Of a stretch of DNA of 11,691 bases, positions 6,514 to 11,691 are shown piece by piece. Made by a program: the position numbers and the translations under genes. Positions within the stretch are counted from its first letter, which is position 1. The number at the start of each line of letters is the position of its first letter. Where the stretch lies: NCBI GenBank assembly GCA_003662715.1, contig QMYO01000024.1, positions 1 to 11,691 of the forward strand, read 5' to 3'. The stretch is from Candidatus Bathyarchaeota archaeon (GTDB lineage: Archaea; Thermoproteota; Bathyarchaeia; Bathyarchaeales; Bathyarchaeaceae). The notes under the pieces are model-generated. The model was not told the origin of the DNA. It saw only the letters and a program-made list of their open reading frames with translations, and made no database searches.

Positions 6514-7655
6514 GCATATTCACTTTTTATGGCTTTTAGCACGAGTTCTGTGAGGTCATAGAATTTGAGCGGTGACTCTATCTTTCGAATAGCATCTTTA
6601 AGGTTGTGAGCGCAGAAGGGACACGTCGATACGAGGGCTGTTGCTCCAACCTCATGAGCTTCTTTAACCCTCTCTAAAGCTGCTTGCATAGCAAAGTCGG
6701 GAAAACTCGCCTTCACTCCGCCTCCAGCTCCACAACACAATGCAGTTTCTCTGTTTCTCGGCATCTCAACAAGTTTTATTGATGGAATTGACTTCAGAAC
6801 TTCCCTAGGCGGTTCATAAATTCCTGTGTGTCTACCTAAGTGACATGGGTCATGATACGTAACCGTTTCTGGCATTTCTCTTGTTAACTTTAAATGACCT
6901 TCCTTAATCAATTCCGCTATCAGCTCAGACGAGTGGAGAATTTTGAACGGCAGTTCGCCGACAAACTCTGGATAGTCTTGACTGAGCGTTCGGTAACAAC
7001 CCGCGCAGGAAGTAACCACTCTCTTCACTCCAGCCTTCCTTAGCGCCTCTACGTTATGCTTTGCTAACTTAAGGAATAGATTTCTTCTTCCAACTCTAAG
7101 CGCAGGTGACCCACAGCACCATTCTTCGGGATTAAGAGTCATGAAGTTCACGCCAGCAATATTCAATATTTTCACTGTGGCGTCAGCGATTTCGGGTCTC
7201 CTATAAGCTGTTGTGCAACCGACAAAGTAGGCAGTGTCCGCTTTCTCTGCAACCTTAACTTCCTGCTGCACCCATTTCATCCTTTCCTCGTGTGGTTCAC
7301 CGTAAGGGTTATGGACTTCTTCTATGCGTTTGATGAAGGCGTCGTGCTCGGGTTTTGTAAAGCCTTTTTCCACAAGTTCAGCTCTTAGATTCTCAGTTAT
7401 CTTGATTGTATCTACTTTGAGGGGACACCTTTCTCTGCAGAACCCACATGTAGTGCAGAGGAAAAACCTTTCCGCTAAGCCCTGTGAGATATCTACTAAT
7501 CCATCTAAAAGCGCTAATGCAACTGCGTTTCTTCCCCTTGCTGTGAGAGATTCGATGCCAAGAATGGCGTTAGTGGCGCAATCTATCCTGCAAAAGCCGC
7601 AGCGGCAACGGTTGCAAAGGATTAAATCGTCGTAAACTCTTTTTGGGATGTCTAT
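6510..7655 (-). CDS. Fe-S electron-transfer subunit with two ferredoxin motifs and two CCG domains (GlpC/HdrD/GlcF-like), non-canonical start
   Basis: Read from ATA at 7655 the product is 381 residues. N-terminal cysteines C14, C17, C19, C22, C26 form a first, atypical cluster motif. C67, C70, C73, C77 form a canonical CxxCxxCxxxCP. Two CCG repeats follow: C147 with C180-C181 and C217/C220, then C271 with C307-C308 and C345/C348. This is the layout of HdrD, GlpC and GlcF subunits, which pass electrons from a flavoprotein to quinone, ferredoxin or a disulfide. No ATG, GTG or TTG occurs in frame between the upstream stop and GTG 7373. Starting at 7373 would delete both ferredoxin motifs and give 287 residues. 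ATA 7655 overlaps the FAD gene's TAG exactly as ATG overlaps TGA in coupled genes, with GGGGGG 8 bases upstream. Alternatives are a -1 frameshift or a G-run error making one fused protein. The frame is certain; the start is not. Confidence 0.87.
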   Translation of the reverse strand: MDIPKRVYDDLILCNRCRCGFCRIDCATNAILGIESLTARGRNAVALALLDGLVDISQGLAERFFLCTTCGFCRERCPLKVDTIKITENLRAELVEKGFTKPEHDAFIKRIEEVHNPYGEPHEERMKWVQQEVKVAEKADTAYFVGCTTAYRRPEIADATVKILNIAGVNFMTLNPEEWCCGSPALRVGRRNLFLKLAKHNVEALRKAGVKRVVTSCAGCYRTLSQDYPEFVGELPFKILHSSELIAELIKEGHLKLTREMPETVTYHDPCHLGRHTGIYEPPREVLKSIPSIKLVEMPRNRETALCCGAGGGVKASFPDFAMQAALERVKEAHEVGATALVSTCPFCAHNLKDAIRKIESPLKFYDLTELVLKAIKSEYA

Positions 7656-8971
7656 AAGCCAAGCCCCCCAGGATTCATTATGTTGTTCGGGTCCATTACA
7701 CGCTTAATCATCTTCATCACATCTAAAGCTGAACCATGCTCCTTTCTCATTAAATGCGGAAATCTTAATCCAACTCCTACACAGTATGAGACGGTGCCTC
7801 CCAACTCTAGAGCTTTATTCACCAACTCCTCTCTTGCAGCAACATACGCTTCAGCTTTGGTTCCGTCAAATGCTAGGTCTATGCCCAAGTTTTCAGGAAG
7901 CACCCATGAGCCCAGACCCATAGGCTTGACATTTGACCTCTTAACCCATTCTTTAAGAAACTTGTAGAATTCAAGCACTTTGCTAACTGGAACTGCTGTG
8001 TCAATGCTGTCAGCGACGCCTTCCTTGTTCATCTGAGAAAACATGTCATGTCTGTTCATCCAGTATTCCTCGGCAACCTTGTCATCTAACCTTGTGCCAC
8101 CCTCCGCCTCGAATATAGATGTTGTATGCTTCACTTGTACGTTAACTATCTCTTTTACTCCTTCATAACAGAGGAATACCATTGTTTCCTGTTCATCTTC
8201 AGAGTCTTCAACGATAGATGAAGTGAAGGTTAAGCCTTTCCTTAAAACTTTGAGCAAAGATTTGTAAGCTTGCTCAAAACTGTTAAAAGAATAAATGAGA
8301 AAGGCTCTCTCTTCTGGCAACGGATGTATCCGTAAAAGCGCTTCAGTTATTACTCCCAAAGTTCCCTCAGCGCCAATGAAGAGACTGTTAACGTCAAAGC
8401 CAGTAGACGACTTCGATACTTCTCTGGTTTCAACAACAACACCAGTAGGCAACACCACCTTAAGCGACAACACAAGGTCCCCCATATCCCCATACTTGCC
8501 AGCTCGCCATCCTAATGACCTAGTGGATATGCATCCGCCTACGGTGGCGGTGGGAAAACTGCCTGGGTCGTGACCAAAAGTGAAGCCTTTACTGTTTAGT
8601 GTTTCTTCTAAATTTTGAAGTATCACTCCAGCCTGCACCTTCACGTTCATAGCGTCTTCGTTTATGCTGAGTATTTTGTTCATTCTAGTTAGGTCTAAAA
8701 CAACCCCTCCCTTAGCTGGAACAGCAGAGCCAGCGTAATTGGTTCCAGAGCCTCTCGGAGTTAAAGGTATACGATACTTGTTCGCAAGAGTAATTATCTC
8801 ACGTACCTCGTCTGTTGTTGCTGGACGTGCAACAGCGAGAGGCTTTACGCCTTGTCTTGGATGAGTAAAAATGGGATATCGGTCTCGCGAGTAAGCTATT
8901 AGGTCGTATGGTTCGTGTAAAACATTATCTCTCCCAACAATCCCAGCTAAAAGCTTCACAATGTCTTCCAT
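7652..8971 (-). CDS. FAD-linked oxidase of the GlcD / D-lactate dehydrogenase type
   Basis: A 439-residue flavoprotein of the VAO/PCMH fold. The FAD-binding half shows PLTPRGSGTNYAGSAVPAKG (69-88), GHDPGSFPTATVGGCIST (133-150) and GFDVNSLFIGAEGTLGVITE (191-210). The C-terminal cap ends with VMDPNNIMNPGG, the FAD-linked oxidase C-terminal signature. The family oxidises 2-hydroxyacids such as D-lactate, glycolate or D-2-hydroxyglutarate; the alkyl-DHAP synthase branch shares the RAGKYGDMGDLV-like segment, so this is not excluded. The linked CCG-domain subunit supports a two-subunit dehydrogenase rather than the synthase. ATG 8971 has GGTGG 7 bases upstream and a TATA box at about 9011-9018. This is the first gene of the operon; its TAG overlaps the apparent ATA of the Fe-S gene. 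Confidence 0.9.
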   Translation of the reverse strand: MEDIVKLLAGIVGRDNVLHEPYDLIAYSRDRYPIFTHPRQGVKPLAVARPATTDEVREIITLANKYRIPLTPRGSGTNYAGSAVPAKGGVVLDLTRMNKILSINEDAMNVKVQAGVILQNLEETLNSKGFTFGHDPGSFPTATVGGCISTRSLGWRAGKYGDMGDLVLSLKVVLPTGVVVETREVSKSSTGFDVNSLFIGAEGTLGVITEALLRIHPLPEERAFLIYSFNSFEQAYKSLLKVLRKGLTFTSSIVEDSEDEQETMVFLCYEGVKEIVNVQVKHTTSIFEAEGGTRLDDKVAEEYWMNRHDMFSQMNKEGVADSIDTAVPVSKVLEFYKFLKEWVKRSNVKPMGLGSWVLPENLGIDLAFDGTKAEAYVAAREELVNKALELGGTVSYCVGVGLRFPHLMRKEHGSALDVMKMIKRVMDPNNIMNPGGLGL

Positions 8972-8978
8972 TTTTCAA

Positions 8979-9018
8979 CCACCTAATCCACGTTTCATAT
9001 AACATACCCTTTTTAAAT
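8979..9018 (-). promoter_or_regulatory. promoter and ribosome site of the FAD oxidase operon
   Basis: On the minus strand ATTTAAAA (9018-9011) is a good archaeal TATA box about 40 bases before ATG 8971. It would give a leader of roughly 15-20 bases containing GGTGG (8983-8979), 7 bases from the start. The rest of 9019-9145 holds no gene I can support. Confidence 0.55.
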
Positions 9019-9149
9019 GGTTTTAACCTTACGTAACGCTTCATCCAAATGTTTCTATGAGATAAGTAATATCACCCTTAAAAACCACACACAGGACGCT
9101 ATTGTCGACCATACATTAAACCAACATGTATTCTATTCAACCCTCAAAG

Positions 9150-9156
9150 TTTAATA
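9150..9156 (+). promoter_or_regulatory. TATA box of tRNA-Ala
   Basis: TTTAATA, preceded by purines, is centred 28 bases before the first base of the tRNA (9181), the standard archaeal promoter distance. Confidence 0.5.
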
Positions 9157-9205
9157 GGAGATGGCGTTTTCAACGTTTATGGGCCGGTAGTTCAGTTTGG
9201 CATGA

Positions 9206-9233
9206 ATGACAACCCTCGTAGTTGTCAGTGCAT
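9206..9233 (+). other. tRNA-Ala intron 1 (28 bases, inside the D stem between positions 23 and 24)
   Basis: The intron is a 7-bp hairpin, TGACAAC/GTTGTCA, with a 7-base loop. Around it is a canonical splice site: helix GCAT/GTGC, 5' bulge GAA cut after GA, 3' bulge ATA cut after AT. Splicing turns the imperfect D stem GTTC/GAAT into GTTC/GAAC. D-stem introns are an uncommon, noncanonical class. Confidence 0.88.
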
Positions 9234-9247
9234 ACGCCGCCTTCGCG

Positions 9248-9263
9248 TGTATCGTACCGAGAG
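9248..9263 (+). other. tRNA-Ala intron 2 (16 bases, canonical 37/38 site)
   Basis: This is a near-minimal intron. The splice helix is TTCG/CGAG, the 5' bulge CGT is cut after CG, the 3' bulge AGA is cut after AG, and the intron itself is a 3-bp GTA/TAC hairpin with a three-base loop. All elements of a strict bulge-helix-bulge are present. Confidence 0.88.
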
Positions 9264-9302
9264 AGGCGGAAGCCGCGGGTTCAAATCCCGCCCGGTCCAC
9301 CA
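9264..9302 (+). other. probable attachment site (att) in the 3' exon of tRNA-Ala
   Basis: Archaeal tyrosine integrases commonly recombine within the 3' half of a tRNA gene, which is kept intact at the integrase side. The third exon, including the T arm, is the best candidate. No second copy of it occurs in the window, so the opposite boundary lies beyond 11691 and the exact core cannot be set. Confidence 0.4.
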
Positions 9303-9326
9303 CTGAATTTATTCTTAGTAGATTTG

Positions 9327-9334
9327 TTTAAATA
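9327..9334 (+). promoter_or_regulatory. TATA box of the integrase, leaderless transcript likely
   Basis: TTTAAATA is a strong archaeal TATA box. Its centre is 24-28 bases before TTG 9355 and GTG 9358, so transcription would start at or next to the start codon. No Shine-Dalgarno site is present, consistent with a leaderless mRNA. Confidence 0.6.
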
Positions 9335-9354
9335 CCGGTTCTTCTCATTCTTTA

Positions 9355-10752
9355 TTGGTGGTTTTGTTGAGGGTTGCACGCTGGGCTTATCTTCTCGATG
9401 AGGACCCAGATTTTAGGCGTTGGTATGACAACTTGGCTAGGGGAAGCGAGGCTACGGCCGTTGAGAGGGCTAGGGTTCTATATCGGTTCCTGAGGATTCA
9501 CGATTTGTCCCCTCGAGTTCTCGTAGACTTGGCTAAGAAGGATAGGAGAAGGGTTGAGGATGTGCTTTCTGACTTCGTGGGCAAGCTTTTGAAGGAGGGA
9601 AAGTCGCCTGGTTACGTTGAGAACTACCTTAAGGCTGTACGGTCGTGGCTTGAATACAACGAGATAAAACTGGTTAGGAGGATAAAGATAGGGAACCGAA
9701 ACCTTACCCCAACCATAGAGGACGAGAGGGTTCCCACACCCGCCGAGTTGAGAACCATATATTGCTATGCCGGTGAGAGGGCAAAGTGCTCCATAGCGTT
9801 AATTGCCTTCGCCGGCTTGAGACCTCAAACACTGGGCAACGCAAGCGGCACGGACGGACTGACGGTCAAAGACCTTCCTGACATGAGGATAGAAGGCAAC
9901 AATATTGTGTTCACCAAGGTTCCGACAATGGTGGTGGTGAGACCCAGCCTCAGCAAGGCTAGACACAAATACTTCACGTTCCTCACAAGCGAAGGATGCG
10001 AGTACCTTCAAGCCTATCTAGAAAAGAGACTCGCCATGGGACAGGAGCTTACACCAGAATCACCTATAATAGCCGTAACGCCTGGCTTCGAGAAAATGGG
10101 TAAAAGCCCAAGGAATAGGGGATCAAAGTTCATAACAACCAAGAACGTGACTAGGGAGATACGTGAGGCGATGAGGCCTCGCTTCAAGTGGAGACCCTAC
10201 GTGTTGAGGGCATACTTCGACACCCAGCTTCTGGTAGCTGAGAACCACGGAGAGATAAGCCACGCCTACAGGCAGTTCTTCATGGGCCACAAAGGCGACA
10301 TAGAAGCCAAGTACACCACGAACAAGGGTAGGCTGCCTGAAGACTTGATAGAGGACATGAGGCGATCCTTCAGGGACTGCGAAGAATACCTTTCTACGAG
10401 ACCTTCTAGCAGAGAGGAGGATCCAGAGGTCACAACGATCAGAACGATGGTGGAGAGCGGCGTGCTGGATCTTTCAAAGCCGAACGTTAGGCGGTACCTC
10501 GTCAAGAAGCTGGGCATCGAGGACGTGGAGGGGAAGGTGGCGAAGATGAAGGAAGAGGGTCTGGGTGAAGGTGAGGCGTATGCAAGGGTCGTATGCGGAG
10601 AACTGGGCATAAAACCCATGAAGATTGAGGCGTCCAATAAAAAGGATCCGAAGAAGATAGTGGGCGAAGGTGAACTTGAACTCTACCTTGCCGAGGGGTG
10701 GGACGTGCAAACGGTGTTGCCAAGCGGCAAAATACTGGTCAGAAAGGGTTAG
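9355..10752 (+). CDS. archaeal tyrosine recombinase / integrase
   Basis: A 465-residue, uninterrupted phage-type integrase. The N-terminal half (about 1-125) is a helical core-binding domain. The catalytic domain shows Arg156 in AFAGLRPQTL, a candidate lysine at 201 or 205, Arg285 in YVLRAYFDTQLL (box II, with Tyr282 in place of the usual His), His312 in FFMGHKGD and the nucleophile Tyr320 in EAKYTTNKG. All essential residues are present, so it should be active. An added C-terminal region of about 120 residues follows: a charged helical stretch (355-435), then a small tail ELYLAEGWDVQTVLPSGKIL. The start is TTG 9355 or GTG 9358. It reads away from tRNA-Ala and is not split, unlike SSV-type integrases. 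Its stop codon overlaps that of the opposing gene. Confidence 0.93.
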   Translation: MVVLLRVARWAYLLDEDPDFRRWYDNLARGSEATAVERARVLYRFLRIHDLSPRVLVDLAKKDRRRVEDVLSDFVGKLLKEGKSPGYVENYLKAVRSWLEYNEIKLVRRIKIGNRNLTPTIEDERVPTPAELRTIYCYAGERAKCSIALIAFAGLRPQTLGNASGTDGLTVKDLPDMRIEGNNIVFTKVPTMVVVRPSLSKARHKYFTFLTSEGCEYLQAYLEKRLAMGQELTPESPIIAVTPGFEKMGKSPRNRGSKFITTKNVTREIREAMRPRFKWRPYVLRAYFDTQLLVAENHGEISHAYRQFFMGHKGDIEAKYTTNKGRLPEDLIEDMRRSFRDCEEYLSTRPSSREEDPEVTTIRTMVESGVLDLSKPNVRRYLVKKLGIEDVEGKVAKMKEEGLGEGEAYARVVCGELGIKPMKIEASNKKDPKKIVGEGELELYLAEGWDVQTVLPSGKILVRKG

Positions 10753-11129
10753 AGTAGCTTTAGAATCCTCTTAACCAAGCGTTCTTTCCTACTATAAATT
10801 AAATCCTCAATTAGGCACTTTTGCATGTTAATGTATTTAATGAGGGGCTTCACGATCTCCTTACTGATGTGATAATCTATGAACTCGTGCTTAAGCGTCA
10901 GAATCGCCCTCTCTTCATGCTCATCATAAATACATATCACGTCCCCCTTCACTTCACCATGCCTATCTAAATTAGGATTGGGGAGCCACCTCACCCTTAA
11001 CTCGTGCCCCATACCACTGTTCATCTTTAACTTTTCAAGTTCCCCCTTTAACTTAACCTCTAACTCACGCCTATTTTTCAGGTTGCGTTCAGCGCCTTTG
11101 TGGAAGCCAGCCTTCCTCTCGCCTACCAT
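10749..11129 (-). CDS. unassigned 126-residue charged protein with a KHEFIDYHI motif
   Basis: A soluble, strongly basic protein. Residues 1-35 are Lys/Arg/Glu-rich and probably helical. The middle (43-70) looks like short beta strands ending in CIYDEHEERAILTLKHEFIDYHIS, and the C-terminus (90-126) is amphipathic helix. The HEFIDYH stretch (81-87) has histidines and acids but is not the HExxH zinc-protease motif. I do not recognise a named family. The look recalls small conserved proteins of archaeal mobile elements; this is impression, not a search. ATG 11129 is 3 bases after the stop of the zinc-ribbon gene, with AAGGTG in that gene's last codons as ribosome site. Its TAA overlaps the integrase TAG. 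Confidence 0.72.
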   Translation of the reverse strand: MVGERKAGFHKGAERNLKNRRELEVKLKGELEKLKMNSGMGHELRVRWLPNPNLDRHGEVKGDVICIYDEHEERAILTLKHEFIDYHISKEIVKPLIKYINMQKCLIEDLIYSRKERLVKRILKLL

Positions 11130-11132
11130 AAT

Positions 11133-11384
11133 TTACACCTTGACGCTAAACTGGTCAGTGCATATCGTAGGTTGTCTACATCTGGGACAGAGCAACACTC
11201 TAACGTTTCCGATACCTTGCCCTATACCGAGCTTTTTTCGCCATTCAGCCCATATTTTCACTTCCTGCATATGCCTCAGTTTTTCCATGGTTATTGTTCG
11301 CGGCGGAATGTCAATAACGAATCCGCAGTGGGGACACTCCAGCGATCTTTTGTTGGTTATGTCAACAATCTTCAACTCAACCAT
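11133..11384 (-). CDS. small zinc-ribbon protein with two CxxC pairs
   Basis: An 83-residue protein. CPHC (17-20) and CPRC (66-69) are separated by 45 residues, with a further Cys75, so one zinc site or two half-sites are possible. Between them lies a basic helical segment containing KIWAEWRKKLG. Zinc ribbons of this size in mobile elements commonly bind DNA or act as transcription factors, but nothing here proves it. ATG 11384 has GGTGAG 5-10 bases upstream. It is the middle gene of a minus-strand operon: 48 bases after the stop of the next zinc-ribbon gene and 3 bases before the 126-residue gene. Confidence 0.75.
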   Translation of the reverse strand: MVELKIVDITNKRSLECPHCGFVIDIPPRTITMEKLRHMQEVKIWAEWRKKLGIGQGIGNVRVLLCPRCRQPTICTDQFSVKV

Positions 11385-11432
11385 ACTCTCACCTTTTTCT
11401 ACAACGTTTTGTGGAAGCGACTATTCCCCCCA

Positions 11433-11690
11433 TTAGCCATTAACTTCCTCCGATTTCCATTCGAGTCTCATGGGAAGGTTGCAGAATCTGCACCTTACGA
11501 GTCGGCCGATGTCAGAGGCGTCATAGTCGAACGATGTGCCGCATTTTGGGCACTTACCGTAGTATTTGTTGTCGACCGTGACTTCAACTTCTTTTTCAGC
11601 TTTAGGCGGCCTTGGTTGCTTTTTCTCTTTAGGCTTCTCAGCGAATGACTTGATGAGCTTGTCAATCCTTGCATAGAACTTTCTCCAGAT
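11433..11690 (-). CDS. zinc-ribbon protein, C-terminal part (5' end outside the window)
   Basis: The frame is open from the right window edge to TAA at 11435-11433, giving 85 residues. It begins IWRKFYARIDKLIKSF, has a proline/lysine-rich linker (about 18-35), then a zinc ribbon with CPKC (47-50) and CRFC (67-70), and ends EWKSEEVNG. The linker plus C-terminal ribbon suggests a larger regulatory or nucleic-acid-binding protein. The start is beyond the window, so length and function are unknown. The competing plus-strand open frame over the same bases lacks any such motif. Confidence 0.72.
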   Translation of the reverse strand: MWRKFYARIDKLIKSFAEKPKEKKQPRPPKAEKEVEVTVDNKYYGKCPKCGTSFDYDASDIGRLVRCRFCNLPMRLEWKSEEVNG

Positions 11691-11691
11691 A

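Larger units (their letters stand above)
9181..9302 (+). tRNA. tRNA-Ala (anticodon CGC) with two introns, CCA encoded
   Basis: Exons are 9181-9205, 9234-9247 and 9264-9302. The spliced RNA is 75 bases plus an encoded CCA (9300-9302). It folds as acceptor GGGCCGG/CCGGTCC, D stem GTTC/GAAC, anticodon stem CCGCC/GGCGG, loop TTCGCGA, five-base variable loop and T stem GCGGG/CCCGC. The acceptor contains G3-U70, the alanine identity pair, and the discriminator is A, agreeing with anticodon CGC (9244-9246). The D stem is perfect only after intron 1 is removed. This tRNA lies 52 bases before an integrase gene reading away from it, so its 3' part is the likely integration target. CCA being encoded here but not in tRNA-Tyr may mean that the 3' end was supplied by the element. 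Confidence 0.94.
9303..11691. mobile_element. integrase-proximal end of an integrated element at tRNA-Ala (partial)
   Basis: Everything right of the tRNA differs from the left side. There is an intact tyrosine recombinase directly next to the tRNA and an opposing operon of small zinc-ribbon and charged proteins of the kind common in archaeal viruses and plasmids. Base use in 9355-10750 is visibly richer in G+C and in AGG codons than in the metabolic genes. No replication, structural or conjugation gene is visible, so plasmid, virus or integrative conjugative element cannot be told apart. Confidence 0.55.

Noticed and set aside
6510..7373. Fe-S subunit as a 287-residue protein starting at GTG 7373
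   Set aside because: This start has no ribosome site and would discard two in-frame ferredoxin cysteine motifs (C14-C26 and C67-C77); the longer frame is clearly coding.
10866..10889. HExxH-type metallopeptidase motif in the 126-residue protein
   Set aside because: The sequence is HEFIDYH, with four residues between Glu and the second His instead of two, and no third ligand region; not a zincin signature.
11100..11648. 182-residue plus-strand open frame at the right end
   Set aside because: It runs antisense through two frames with clear CxxC zinc-ribbon pairs and proper ribosome sites; its own product is compositionally odd and motif-free.
1..11691. CRISPR arrays, insertion sequences or toxin-antitoxin pairs
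   Set aside because: I saw no regularly spaced direct repeats, no transposase and no terminal inverted repeats in the window; the only repeat structures are the tRNA intron hairpins.

Overview
This window looks archaeal. Both tRNA genes carry introns that fold into bulge-helix-bulge splice sites, promoters are TATA-type boxes about 25-30 bases upstream of starts, and one protein looks leaderless. The gene set (D-lactate/glycolate-type FAD oxidase with a CCG-domain Fe-S partner, Fe-dependent alcohol dehydrogenase, aldehyde dehydrogenase, archaeal tyrosine integrase) suits an anaerobic, organotrophic member of the Thermoproteota side of the Archaea. Bathyarchaeia is my best guess, but no marker here proves it.

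Left part (1-1990, minus strand): a tight three-gene operon. A 182-residue four-helix membrane protein comes first, then an ArsB/NhaD/SLC13-type ion permease, then the start of a small gene cut by the window edge. Next (2130-3387, plus) is an iron-type alcohol dehydrogenase with all four metal ligands. A tRNA-Tyr(GTA) follows on the minus strand; it is split by two introns that leave a 7-base middle exon. An aldehyde dehydrogenase (3833-5284, plus) follows.

Middle part (5356-8971, minus strand): a three-gene operon of FAD-linked 2-hydroxyacid-oxidase-type protein, Fe-S/CCG electron-transfer subunit, and a saccharopine-dehydrogenase-like NAD(P) enzyme, joined by overlapping stop and start codons. 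The Fe-S gene is clearly longer than its first conventional start allows. Its two ferredoxin motifs lie in frame upstream, where no ATG, GTG or TTG exists. The apparent start is ATA overlapping the TAG of the FAD gene, or the two genes are joined by a -1 frameshift or a miscounted six-G run. With the alcohol and aldehyde dehydrogenases nearby, the region is plausibly a module for oxidising alcohols, aldehydes and hydroxyacids; substrates cannot be read from sequence.

Right part (9181-11691): a tRNA-Ala(CGC) with a 28-base intron in the D stem and a 16-base intron at the canonical site. Fifty-two bases after its CCA starts an intact tyrosine recombinase. Beyond it, and meeting it head to head at overlapping stop codons, is a minus-strand operon of two zinc-ribbon proteins and one unassigned charged protein. 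I read 9303 onward as the integrase end of a mobile element inserted at tRNA-Ala; its other end is outside the window.
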